Assembly (NCBI GenBank): GCA_001414345.1
Contig: LLCB01000021.1
Coordinates: 1 to 64,000 of the forward strand
Direction of reading: 5' to 3'
Source of the DNA: Hymenoscyphus infarciens
Lineage: Eukaryota > Ascomycota > Leotiomycetes > Helotiales > Helotiaceae
DNA: 64,000 nucleotides
Each line of letters opens with the position of its first letter. Position 1 is the stretch's first letter. Of this stretch, positions 24,340-35,457 are shown piece after piece. The position numbers and the translations under genes were made by a program. A model generated the notes under the pieces. It saw nothing but the letters and a program-made list of their open reading frames with translations. It ran no database searches and was not told the origin of the DNA.

Positions 24340-26088
24340 TCAAACAGATTTCCGTCCCTTTTTGGTCTTCTTTACTTTCTCCTCTGAAACAGCAGCTTCT
24401 TCAACAGCAGCCTTGGCCTTCTTTCCCTTGACCTTCTTCTCTGGTACATCAGCAGGAGTCTCGGTCACTACCACCTCCGTAGTCTCAGTAACCTTGGATT
24501 TCTTGACCTTCTTTGGCTTGGCTGATTCGATCGTAGGAGCCTCCTCGTCTACTACCTCGGCGCTCTCAACAACCTTTGTCTTCTTGGCCCTCTTCTTTGG
24601 TTTGGCGGACTCTTCCTCAGGTGGCGCATCCTCCTCATCAACCACGACGTCCGAGCTCAAAACGGTCTTTGATTTGTTGGCCTTCTTCTTTGGCTTGCTT
24701 GATTCCTCAACAACTGGTGATTCATCCGGAGTCTCGACAACAGCGATAATTTCGTCAACCTTCACAGCCTTGCTCTCGGTAATCTTCGCTTTCTTATTCT
24801 TCTTTGGCTTGCTTGCCTCTTTCCCGGCGTTGGCAATGACGGCATCATCGACAATTGTGGCCTCTTCTGGAGCCTTTCTCTTATTGCTCTTGTTCTTCGA
24901 CTTGGTTGTAGGTTCATCAACTGGCACCACCTTGACATCGACCACATCCTCTTTGACAACCTCAACCTCAACCTCAGTCTCAGCCTCAATGACAGTTGGT
25001 GGTTCAGTGTGCTCCTGTGCAAGGCCTTTAGCAGACTTGAGCTTGGGAGCCTCAAATTCGTAGCCAATCTCCAAAAGCTTCGCTGCCTTCTTGTTTCTCT
25101 TTTCCTCCTCGCGCACGACCCGATCATCCCATACCTTTTCGGTTGCCCCAGCCTTGAGTTTCCGACCTTCAATTTTGTTCCACGGAACCTTCTTGAAACG
25201 TTTGTTGGCACCTTTGAATGTATCGGGCGAGAGCTGGTCATTTGGAACCACCTTGACTTTCAACAGATGTCCAAACATGAGATAGTTGTCCATGGTCTTT
25301 GCAACAATTCCAGCAACCTCCGCAGATTCGAATTGGACAAAAGCGAAATGCTTGCTTCGTCCAGTCTTGCGGTTTCTTGATAGGCGAAGTTGCAAGATGG
25401 TTCCGAATTGCTTGAAGTATTCCCGCATTTCATGTTCGTAGAAACCATGAGGGATTCGTCCAATGTAGATCACGCCAGGCTTTTGGGATTCCGCATCTGC
25501 CAAAGCTGTCTGGACCTTTTTCTTTTGCGACTTGGTGAGTTTGGGTTTGGGTGCCTCACTAGCCACGTATTCTTCTCCGTTCTCAGCATCTTCCTCATCG
25601 CCATCACTCTCGAATCCTTTGAGGAGCGCCTCGGTCTGGTCGTCCATTTCGTCGTCATCCTGGTCTTCAATCGCTACCTCTGCCTGGAACTCCGATTCGA
25701 CTACAACCTCTTCCACAACAACAGCGGCAGCTTTTGTCGACTTTGCTGGCTTCGATTTGCCATTGGGCTTGTCCGTAGACTCTTCGGCCGAGGGAGTCTT
25801 GGGAGATTTCTTTGGTTTCTTGACCGCGGCTAGGCTAGCATCGTCGGGAGCTGTTTGGATACCAGTTAGTATCCAGAGTGCAGCTCTTGATATATTGCGA
25901 GTCTTACCTTTGCGCTTCTTTGCTGCGACTGGAGAAGTTTCGACCTTCTTGGCCTTTTTGACCTTCTCAGCCCCGCTTTCTGCGACGGAAGCTATGATTC
26001 AGTCAGAATTGATCGAGTAGTGTGCATGGTTGAATAGATTCGACAAATACATACCCTTGCGCTTCTTTGTTTCGATGTTCTTAACCAT
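24340..26088 (-). CDS. NOP15: Nucleolar RRM protein, Nop15/NIFK-like (60S biogenesis)
   Basis: Spliced model: exons 26088-26055, 25991-25908, 25850-24340; 542 aa. ATG at 26088 begins MVKNIETKKRK; both introns (63 and 57 nt) interrupt repeats of a KKRKA motif. One RRM lies at residues about 166-243 with RNP2 VIYIGRI and RNP1 KHFAFVQF. It is followed by the family-typical basic segment F-K-K-V-P-W-N-K-I-E-G. This arrangement matches yeast Nop15 and human NIFK, which bind ITS2-containing pre-rRNA during 60S maturation in the nucleolus. The protein is far longer than yeast Nop15 because of an acidic N-terminal part and a C-terminal tail of alternating Val/Glu/Asp-rich and KPKK-type Lys-rich repeats. 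It is transcribed divergently from the SMN homologue. The long plus-strand frame at 24362-25063 is a shadow of this low-complexity tail. Confidence 0.9.
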
Positions 26089-26915
26089 TGTGTCGGTTGT
26101 GAAGAACTGTGGTTGCTGTGTAGCAATTTTTGGCTGCGACGGGAAGTTTGAAGACAACTTTTTTTTCTGCCACTCACACCGCCTTGACCAAAATTGCCCC
26201 ACCCGAGCTTGGGAATAGAGGCACTCGGACTATTTAATGCTCATTTTACATCTTATACTTAACACTGTAAACTTGAAAAATCTCACCAGGGTTGCAGAAT
26301 CCCATCGTGTTTCCCGCTCAGTGATTGATTGGAGAATGAGAACTGAAGTATTTTTCCGAGCCTTGCTCAAACAAGAAGATGGGACGATGGGAAGATGGAA
26401 AGCATCCCCTCCTCTATCAAAAATCCACCTAGGCGACCAATCGTTGATGATCGTGGTTTTCTCCAAGAAACGAATCGAATCCCCGATTGAAGCCTTCATT
26501 TTCCTTCTTTGATCGAGACAAGAAACACCCCGAGTTCTCTCTATTTTCGTCATTTAGTAAAATATATGCGGGCTCAGGCCTCCAACAAGTCTCTACAAGG
26601 CGAAGTCAAGAGAACCCGTCCGGAGAATCATGGGCGAGGTCATGTGATACGAGTGAATTCAAACTTTGCAAAGAGGCAAGAACTACTGAGAAAACGTTAT
26701 ATCAAACTCAACTTAAAAAAACTTACTATTTGGAACAGTGGAGGTACGTTGTGCGCGGCGGACCAAAACGAGAACAGCGTGACTTTTTGAGGTCGAAATA
26801 GTACCTAGTAGTGGAGATTTGCACCTGCTCAATCGTTCCTTACCCTGCAAGTTCACTGTTCGTGACTTGTCAACATCAACACACCAACAAAAAACAAGAA
26901 GAGTAGATTGGCAAG
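26089..26915. promoter_or_regulatory. Shared intergenic region between divergent NOP15 and SMN genes
   Basis: An 827-bp gap separates the two divergent start codons. Short open frames here (for example 26237-26512) lack motifs. A bidirectional promoter is inferred from gene orientation alone. CATGTGAT at 26640-26647 is E-box-like but unproven. Confidence 0.4.
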
Positions 26916-27704
26916 ATGAGTGCGAGCGGCAATCCTCATGGAGAGGTTTGGGATGATTCGCTTCTTGTCAATTCTTGGAATGATGCCGTTGAAGAATACA
27001 AGGTTCAAAACTCCCCGACCCTCATCAGCTCCACATTGTTAACATGACATAGCAATATCATAGCATTCAAGCGAAAGGGGAGAATGTCACCGAACTTTTG
27101 AGAATGAGAGAGGGTCAAGACAAAATACTGTTCGTCAAAATCCTTTTTTCTCGCGCAAAAAAACCGAATCATCCAAATGCTTATCGTGTTTCTTTAGCAG
27201 GCCGAAGGAGATCAATAACGAGGGGGCTGAGGGACCACTGAACAAACATCCAAGCCTTGATCAACAGAAAGAGCTTCCGGACGAAACTGTAGATCCTCGT
27301 ACGATTGAGGCCGGCACAGACTCTCTGGTAAGCATATTTTCTCAACTCCAAAGTCTCAAAGAATGGATCCCGCCATCTCCAGTCTTGGCATTCGAAACGA
27401 CCGATGCAGACCGTGGCTGACCTTCCGAAATCTAGGGAAACCATGAGAATTCGGTCCATCCAGACGGTGGGGTTCCAAAAGGGCCAGCACTGCCACAACA
27501 TCTAATCGGCCAAGGTGAGACAAACTTCCGGCTCTTGAGGATGGAGATGTTCATGGAGATTTACTAACGCGTGGGTCTTTTCATGCAGTTCATGACGAGA
27601 ATCTGAAGAACTTGTTGATGTCATGGTATTACGCGGGCTACTACACCGGCCTGTACGAAGGACAACAAGGAGTGGTTGACAAATCTGCCAAGCATGAAAA
27701 ATAG
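26916..27704 (+). CDS. SMN1: Survival motor neuron (SMN)-like protein, Tudor-less
   Basis: Spliced model: exons 26916-27002, 27053-27129, 27201-27327, 27436-27514, 27589-27704; 161 aa. The N-terminus has the Gemin2-binding signature VWDDSLLVNSWNDAVEEYK (residues 11-29) followed by a Q-Y-H-S-I motif created by splicing. The C-terminus has the SMN YG box LLMSWYYAGYYTGLYEG, which drives oligomerisation. Between them is a short acidic/proline-containing linker with no Tudor domain. Fission yeast Smn1 likewise lacks one. The SMN complex loads Sm rings onto spliceosomal snRNAs. Introns 1 and 2 use weak donors (GTTCAA, GTTCGT), and the intron 2 acceptor could be 27196 or 27200. Intron 4 has a textbook TTACTAAC branch site. 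The two signature ends make the identification firm; the middle exon edges are less sure. Confidence 0.85.
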
Positions 27705-28846
27705 AGTCAAAAATAAGGACAATCTTCAGTCAAGCCTTTGGCCCTTTCACGCGAAAAGCACTTTACGCGAACGTCCTGCGACGAAGAAGGTTTCCATCTG
27801 ATATCAAATATGTGGCATCCAAGCTTACACCGACGGCAATATGGCAGGTGTCAGGCCTAGTCAGGACGAGGCGAGACTTGGAAGTTGGGATTATTTAGTG
27901 CAACTAAGAAACACAATGGCCGAGGGACGTTTCAAGACTGAAGTGTGAGGGAGGGATCCGCTCTCTTCAGATGGTTTGGCCCAAGCCGCCCAACCCACGG
28001 CGCGAGGATCGGATCCTGCAGCACCAATGCAGCCGCCGAAGAAAAATCGAGCGAAACGAAACATTTCAGAACTCCAGATGCCAGGCAAAGGCAAAACAAA
28101 TGGTAAGCATTTTCTTTAATTAATTCTGGGTAGGTCATCTTTGTATGGCAATCCAAGAAGCCGTTCCCGACGGAAATTTTCTCTGTTTTGCTTGTGTTGG
28201 GTTCTTATTTTGGCTTGTATTGTTGTGTTGTACGAGGTTCTTGCCGAGGAGCCGAGAGGCTCTGTCCAGATATCTAGCATGCACCTTGTTTTCTTCTTCT
28301 TCATTTCCACCAACAAATTCTTCAAGCTGCCATCTGAAGAAGAAGCCGCCAGTGTGTGCGCCAACCGGCTGGGATGGGGTGGAGTCTGTGATGAAAACCA
28401 CCCTGAATCCCGAGACGCTGCTATGACATTGATCCGATTTTTGCGACGGCTTTGGCACGACTGTCGTTTGAGATGTGTCTGATAACGGTCGCTTATCCTG
28501 GCGCGGGGGGCTTTAAGCGCTCCGTGCAGGACTCGCCTCTTGATCGGACCCCCTTTTCTACCCTTTCCGTCCCTTTTGCACGGGACGTGCCCCTCGACAG
28601 CAGTGCTAGTTCCCCTCGAGCCTCCTTGGAGGCTTGGACTCTCCCTCACCCCCTGATCCTCTCAAGCTGCATCCGAAGTTTGGCGACCATTTTCTGCAGG
28701 GTACCGACCAGGGGTTTATCAAATTCAACCAAGCACCATCAACGAGAATTTGATTTTTGCCCCGGAAGACTGCACCGCAAAGAGCTACTCCCACGCTTCA
28801 ACCAGGACCTCCACGGCCCGCCAGCTTTCCTCCCAACCACCCTCTA
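27705..28846. other. Intergenic, no convincing gene
   Basis: 1.1 kb downstream of SMN. Several overlapping frames over 90 codons exist on both strands around 28116-28997, but none has a recognisable domain, codon regularity or plausible splice structure. Treated as non-coding. Confidence 0.5.
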
Positions 28847-29273
28847 CGGGGAAGAAAAACCGTGCGCTTTTGAGGCACAGGCCACCCTACCTAAAGCTAC
28901 CCCCTTTCCCCCCCTTTTATATTCTATATTCCTACCTATATTCTACCGATTTAGCCTATTTAAAAAGCCTAGAATTAAGCCCTCTATCTCTTATTAAGAC
29001 GATAGCTTATACTATTAAGAGAATGTTCTATTTAAAGAGAACGAACATATAAGAGGAGAGTTATAACTAGTTCTTAGAAGTTTTTAATATAATAGAAGAT
29101 AGTAAATCATGTATATATATATCGGTTTTCTAAGTGTAGAGAGCGTAAGAGATAAATAACATATTATTAGATATTAATTTACTATCTAATTTATATATAA
29201 AGTAATAAGATAAAAAGAGGTGGTTTTAGGTGGGGTGGCCTATGCCTCAAAAGCGCACGGTTTTTCTTCCCCG
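28847..29273. mobile_element. TA-flanked MITE with intact TIRs and RIP-mutated core
   Basis: Terminal inverted repeats of about 55-60 bp start CGGGGAAGAAAAACCGTGCG and run through CTTTTGAGGCAYAGGCCACCC. They are flanked by TA at 28845-28846 and 29274-29275. The core (about 28910-29215) is AT-rich and TpA-saturated like the transposon tracts, whereas the TIRs keep CG-rich words. There is no transposase ORF. TA duplication suggests the Tc1/mariner superfamily. It sits between SMN and the cupredoxin gene. Confidence 0.85.
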
Positions 29274-29758
29274 TAGAGCCACCTTCGCCCTGGTCCAAGA
29301 AGGCAAAGTGACTTCCCGGAGTGCACTCACTCCGAACACAGCTAGCACCGAACAGCTTGTACCTCGTTTCGATCAAGGATCCGGTGCCCCTGTTTACCTG
29401 CAGTGCAGATGGAGATGCATGCCATCCCATGAATGGGCCCGGCGTCAGGCCTGCTGTTCCTAATTTCATGCTGGATTAAATGTCTTCACTCCCCACAACC
29501 AGATCTCCCTTTCTGCTTTTGTTCTTCATCCGACTTGTTTTGCTCTGACACATTCATTCCATTCCTTTTCTTTTCTATTTCCGCTACTCTATCAACTCGA
29601 GCAGGGCCTCGCTATCTGGCTATTAAACATTCATACAATCTTTACAGTACAGCCTCGACAACTTTGATAGTTTAGCCACCCCGCAGCGCGGTTTTTATCA
29701 CTTTTTCAACGCCCTCCAGATACAATACTTTAGTCGACTATTTTAATATACCATCACC
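29274..29758 (+). promoter_or_regulatory. Upstream region of the cupredoxin gene
   Basis: Pyrimidine-rich in its later part, with a CT-rich run at about 29500-29600, ending CCATCACCATG at the start codon. No gene is present. The left edge is the MITE, so the element contributes the distal upstream sequence. Confidence 0.4.
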
Positions 29759-30921
29759 ATGAGATTCTCATCAGCACTCGCACTCATCGCCGCGCCTTTG
29801 GCGTTGGCTGGTACAATTCAAGAGGGAATCGTCCGCAGAAGCCCAGTGGAGTTGAACGTCAGAACCGAGGCACCAAAAGCAGAGTCAGGAAAGGGAGCAG
29901 AGGCAGCAAAATCGGGAAACAACCAGAACAACAACAATCAAGGCAACAACAATCAAGGCAACAACAACCAAGGAGGAAACAATGTTGTCGTTATCAACCA
30001 AGGTCTTACAGTTACGCAAAAGGTTACTGAGATCGTCATTATTTGGGTCAACAACGGAGCAGGAGCAGCAACCAGCACAGTAAACACACCACCAGTCGCC
30101 GCACCAACCGCCGCAGCCGCAGCCGCAGCTACACACAAAGTAAGCTACAAATTGCATTCAAAACTGATATCCAAAGCTAATTTCCCGAAAAGGTTATCGT
30201 TGGAGGTTCAGCAGGTCTCGTTTACACCCCAGATCACATCACCGCCGCCGTTGGTGATATGGTCATCTTTGAGTTCATGAGCGCCAACCACACCGTCACA
30301 CAATCCGCATTCGCTGAGCCATGTAAAGCTCTCGATGGTGGAATGGACTCCGGATTCATGCCAAACGCAAACAACAGCGTGGTCCCAGCACCACAAATGG
30401 CCATGCAAGTCACCGTTGCCACCCCAATCTGTAAGTTGACAAATATCTACAATCTCTAATCTCATCTAACGATATTCAGGGTTTTACTGCAAGCAAAAGA
30501 CCCACTGTGGTAAGGGAATGACCTTCTCCATCAACCCAACCGCCGACAAGACCCAAGCCATGTTCCAAGGAATGGCCATTGCACAAAACGGTACCGGTTC
30601 CACCGCCGTTATTGCTGGAGGAAGCCCCAGTGCTGCCCCACCTGCCGCACCTGCTGCTACCAATGCCGTTGCTCCTCCTGCAGCTCAAGCACCAGCCGCA
30701 GCCGCACCTCCAGCAATGGCTGCTGGATCTGGCACTACTCAAGGTTCTGCATGCTCATGCTCTTGCCTATGTGGTGTTGGAGCATTCCCTCTCGCAGCCC
30801 AAGGTGTTGGAATGGTCGGTGGCATGTCAGGTAAGTTTTAACTATAGCAAATCCATTCGAATAAACAAGATTCTAACACATCTCATCAGGTGCTATGCCA
30901 ATGGCTATGCTCGAAAAATAG
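29759..30921 (+). CDS. Secreted fungal cupredoxin-domain protein
   Basis: Spliced model: exons 29759-30139, 30193-30430, 30480-30830, 30890-30921; 333 aa. An N-terminal signal peptide (MRFSSALALIAAPLALAG) is followed by an Asn/Gly/Gln-rich linker with QGNNN repeats, then a cupredoxin fold at about residues 125-230. Putative type-1 copper ligands are visible: His in S-A-N-H-T-V-T-Q, then Cys, His and Met in W-F-Y-C-K-Q-K-T-H-C-G-K-G-M (C-x4-H-x4-M), formed across intron 2. A Pro/Ala-rich stretch and a cysteine cluster CSCSCLC precede a mildly hydrophobic tail. The tail could be a GPI signal, but its end is not strongly hydrophobic. Family members are extracellular or wall-linked copper proteins with uncertain roles. 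Introns have consensus GTAAG donors. Confidence 0.87.
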
Positions 30922-33900
30922 ATGAACATCATCTCGAGCTTGTAATGGTTCTGGTGTGTTTTAACGGCCGCCCCTCCTTTCGATCCAACAATCCAAAAAT
31001 ATACCAAAGAGTTAGAGGTAGCGAAAAAGGGATTCTCGTTGTCGCCGTTGAAAGGCTTGACACAGAACACCCTAGGCGTTTCAATGGATTTGGGGTGTGT
31101 TCTTTATTTTTCATGATTCCCCCAATTCTTATATTTATTGGTGTGGGTATATATATTGAAGTAGTTCGACTGGATCGTTATGTTCTTGGTGGCGGAAAGG
31201 AAGTGCGTATTTTAATAGTCCAGATGAATTGGATACCTTTATTGCATTCCGTTCTAATGGGCGTTCAATAGAGTTGTTTTATATTTTCTTTGCCTGTTTT
31301 TTGGTAACTTACTTCTTGGGATCTTATAGACATACCCTTCAATTATTATTGTTTTATTCTATCATTCTTGTATGAGATGACATTTCTTGACCTTGACTTT
31401 TGCCATCTTGTGACCTTGACCTCTTCCATGGTTACCCGAGTCATTTGGGGTGATTGAGGCTCGTTATTCTGGTCAGTTAGGACTGGAATTGCTTATTCGA
31501 GTGGTTTGGAATACTTGATTCCTACCACCAATTGATTTACGATTCGCGCAACTTCAAAACAGTCGTTCATCCAACCCCACACCTTCAAGCAAATCATGGC
31601 ATTGTAAAACACTCATCTCAAATCGCGCCCTTCACCTTACCAGTATTTTCTGGGTAGACCCACACCACCCCAACTACACAAAACACCCACTGAAAAAACT
31701 CGGATGGAGAATGACGAGCACACACGTCTCCACGAGCTTTAAATTTATGCTTACAAGAAGTGTTGTAGAAAGTAAGTCGAAAAAGGATTACACTACTGGT
31801 TTCCCACGTTTGGAAAGCCACAACTTTAGACGTCTCATCCACCGTGGATGGGAATCCACTTTTGAATACGGGCGTATAGTAAAACGTTGGGGCTTTTGAC
31901 CCACCGTTGAGATCGGGAGCGAACAAGATAAACCTTGTACATATTAAATTTCGGGCCTGGATTTTGGGTGGATGTCGTAATTAAACCGCGCACACGACGT
32001 CTTTCCCATCCTCAAAAGAAATCGGAAAAACTCCGAATGAAATCTTAACCGACTTATTAGAAGCTGTTTAAAAAGTGTCCTGATTTTTTAGATATTTGTT
32101 TGTTATGTAATCAACATGTGTGGTTTAATCCCGTTGTCTTATTTCAATCACCAAATACTTTGAGATAATTAAACTTGATTGTTTTGAAACACCTAGGTTA
32201 AATTCTTCCAAGTGTTTGGAAAAAGTACTTTGATTCTTTGAATTATCCTAAAAAGCTGGGTTAACAAGAGGTAATTGCTGCCGCTTTTAATGTCCATCGC
32301 GAGGGTGGTTAGAAAAGTTGCCGGAAAATAGAAAGGACGATTTTGGTTGAACTCTAACTTGAGATAAGCATTAATTCATCCATCCTCTTTTTATCTGGGG
32401 CTTTTGTTTCTCTTTACGGTTTTGTTGTGGTAAAGTACGTACTTGCTTCCCCGCCACTTTTGTTGTCCACCGACTTACGGCAAAGTTGCTTTATATAGGG
32501 AAATGAATTCGCAAAAATATAGAACAAATCCAAGGAGAAGTTCTAAAGGGCATGTACTTCTAAGTCTAAACCTTGTATTTTCCCAACAAGTCGTTGTATT
32601 TTTCTATATGTGTTTACTCGATGCAAAAGTTGGTACATTGTCACGATAAAACAGAGCACTCGAGAGACATGAACTTTGAACCTGGAATGGGATTCAAGCA
32701 GGGGTATTAAATGCGTGAAGACTAATGGGATGAAATATTGTGTGGTCTTGAAGGGTGGATTGTTATGTAGATACTGTAAATGCAGCGAGCGATTTTTAAT
32801 AACGTGGCGACAAGAAAAAGGAAGTATAGAGACCGCTCCTGGTTCCAATGTCTATTATGATAAACATTGTGTTAAATTGTTCAAAGTCGATACTACTTAG
32901 AAGGAAGTCTAACCTCTGTCCTTTTTATTTTCACAAGTCTCGAGTTCACTAGAGAACAATAGTTAGCAGTTTGTTCTCTAGATTGGTGAACAGTTTCATC
33001 CAGAGGCTGATTCAAAGTTAAGAAGACATTCAATTCTCTCTCTTTTCAATAGCATTGTTTGCCTTATGGATTTTCATTGATGCTGAGAATTTATCGAAGC
33101 GATGAAGCTATTCGTCAATTCCAATTTCGCCCTTTCGGTGACTTGGTGTAGGTTCATCAGGACCACTTTTTACAAAGAAACTTTGGGGTATCCTTGAAAG
33201 CGGCAGAACCGACAAAATCCTTACACCCAGGTGTTACTGTATAACGAGACTTCTACACCCAATAAAAATAATTTGACTAGTCTCTACATCCAAAAGTTCC
33301 TAGCAACGTCGGGCTTTCTATACAATGTGTCGATACAAACGAGTTCCAACGCCGTCTGAAAATAATTTAATGTCACTTTGTCAACGTTTTTGTCTTGGTA
33401 CTCGCTTTGCTTAAAACTAAAGGATAGAAAGAAACCAGAGGAAGAAATACCAGCTTCATGTAATTCGGGCTTAGCTCGGCAGTTTGGAACTAGTAAAGAG
33501 TACTACAGGTTATAAAAGCATTTCCAACAAGAATAAACAACCTTGGCTTTGAAATTAATACAATATCACGTAATTAATCTAGAAACAGGAGATCAAGTTC
33601 AGAGCAGAACAAGCGTCTTATTACTCGGAGAAAACCTAAAATCTCACTTAAAATATGAGGATTAAATAGTTTCAGCGCTAAGAAAAATTGTTCTTTGTGT
33701 TCAAAGGAAATCTGACTTAAAAACATTTTGACCTCATAGCTCTCGTTATGGCCTAGGATATTCTATAGACAAATTTCACCATCCAGGTTTTACAGAAGAC
33801 CCAAGTACTACTCTGAGTAGATTATGAGTACTACTGGAAAGGCTTCATTTGAGCGGAATAGCGCTCACTACTATACTAAGCTCCAACTTTACTAAACATT

Positions 33901-35084
33901 TGTTACTTGATATCGTCTGAAGGAGGTTTTGTTGCACATCGCATTTTCAAACTTGTCTCAAAGTTTTAAAAAGACAATTCAACTATTTTAAGAGATCAGA
34001 TGAAAATGCAACTTTTTCGTCTGAAGGGGGTTTCGCGTTTTTGAAATTGCGTTAGAGCAAAAGATCCAAGAAGGGGCATTTCGCAATATTATTTAGTCTA
34101 CTACTGGTGTTTTGTTTTTGGCCCCCAATATGATGGTTGGGTTACTCATTGGTTTATGGCTTACTCGGTCCCATTTTTGGGGGGCTAGAAGGAATGTAGC
34201 TTACTCGATGTTTGTTGACTTACTGGTGACTGTTTGGTTACTTACTAACACAAACACTAATAAGATAATAACCTGCCCTACGTTGGATAGAGATTCAAAG
34301 TATAATTATTCCCGTCCGCCCAAGATAAAAAAACCGGTAGTTTTCATGGAGGATAAACAGAGTAATAATTCCTAAAGCAAAAAGAGGTATTGACTTGCGA
34401 CTAGATTGGCTTTCATGTTTACAGGATCTTTTACGAAACAGGTAGAATTTTGGAGTGGCAAAGTTGGGGGTTGGAAATACTTCTCAAAGACATATTAGTC
34501 GGCTAAATAATATAGTGGAACAATGTACCTTCCCCTTAATCACTGGGGAGGAAAAGGGCAATGAAGTGCTATCAGGTCAAGGTGACTAATGGAGCAGGTT
34601 TATGTACCCAGGGCTACAAGTATTGAATCATACGAGCTTTCAAGGGCCAGTGGAAGAACCTAGAAGTGAAAAAGGAGGAGTCGCCTGACATAAAACAGAA
34701 CACTGGAAATGAATGATTGCCATGGGGAAAGAAGGAATCATAGAGAAGAGACGTTGATGGGGAACGAGGGGTCTGTCCCTTATCTGGCTTTTTGAAGACT
34801 TGACACTTGTAGACAAGGCTGTAGACAAGATAGAAACAACGATAGACCACTGGCAGAGCAGATTCTTGCAGTCAACGAATGGATTCTTCTCTATCAACCG
34901 AAAGACAAATTCTCTTCTCCAGATTCGTAATGTAATAATCCCGAAGCCAAATCACTTGTTCCCAACACCGACCGTATTCCGACCGTCACACTCATCTCGC
35001 GTTCTAATGCTTTCAAATGAACCGTCTCCGTAACTCCAGCATAAAAAATCGCATCGTTGTCTTCGTGTGGTCATGTCGAGACGT
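30922..35084. other. 4.2-kb gene-free stretch of ordinary composition
   Basis: No open frame here shows a recognisable domain or splicing continuity. Frames of 60-107 codons (for example 31618-31926 minus, 32443-32649 plus) look like chance. It contains an imperfect palindrome around 32944-32992 (TTCACTAGAGAACAA against TTGTTCTCTAGATTGGTGAA) and copy 2 of the AGTAAGC repeat. It could hold a non-coding RNA or a diverged gene that cannot be recognised by eye. Confidence 0.55.
34117..34250 (+). repeat. Dispersed ~20-bp-periodic GCTTACT repeat, copy 2
   Basis: TTACT words at 34142, 34161, 34201, 34220 and 34238 are spaced 19, 40, 19 and 18. The block TTTTGGCCCCCAATAT (34117-34132) precedes them. 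This matches the inverted copy at 24053-24138 in both spacing and block. An open frame runs through it (34112-34375) but has no coding features. Confidence 0.65.
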
Positions 35085-35457
35085 CTATTTTTTGATCTTC
35101 TCAGCGGCCTCGGCGGCTTTCTTCGCATCGGCTGGGAAATCCAAATGTCAGCATCGGTTTGTAAATGGCGCAAGATGCGGTGAAGGGAGGGAGAAACCTA
35201 CCCGCAGCCTGCTTCTCTCTCATCTTCTGAGCGACCTTCTCCTTCTCTCGCTGCATCTCGGAGCCGGTCATGGAGTTGCCTTTCTTCTATGAATTTCACC
35301 CCACCTGTTAGTGCCAATCCTAGCAGATCCCGATGTTTGTTCTTGCGACCAGTGGAGGGGTTGTGAAATGGGCGCAAAGGAAATAGCTCCGTACCTGATC
35401 GGCCAATTTCTTCTGGTTGGCTTCACGCGCCTTGTCACGCTGGTTACCTCTTGCCAT
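35085..35457 (-). CDS. SERF/4F5-family small basic protein
   Basis: Spliced model: exons 35457-35395, 35286-35202, 35131-35085; 64 aa. It begins MARGNQRDKAREANQKKLAD, the hallmark 4F5/SERF N-terminus, and continues with KKGNSMTGSEMQREKEKVAQ and an Ala/Lys-rich end. Length and composition fit the family (about 60-70 aa, highly charged, mostly helical). SERF proteins modulate protein aggregation in animals and yeast; the fungal role is not settled. Introns of 108 and 70 nt carry consensus sites (GTACGG/TAG, GTAGGT/CAG). The gene is easy to miss because no exon exceeds 85 nt. Confidence 0.9.

Noticed and set aside
24362..25063. 233-codon open frame on the plus strand
   Set aside because: It is antisense to the low-complexity tail of the Nop15-like gene. 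Its Ser/Thr/Phe-rich translation is the mirror of Lys/Glu-rich codons and has no domain.
28116..28997. Overlapping 100-180-codon frames on both strands
   Set aside because: They contradict each other, lack motifs and show no splice continuity. The right end runs into the MITE.
31618..31926. 102-codon minus-strand frame
   Set aside because: No recognisable motif and no supporting exon structure.
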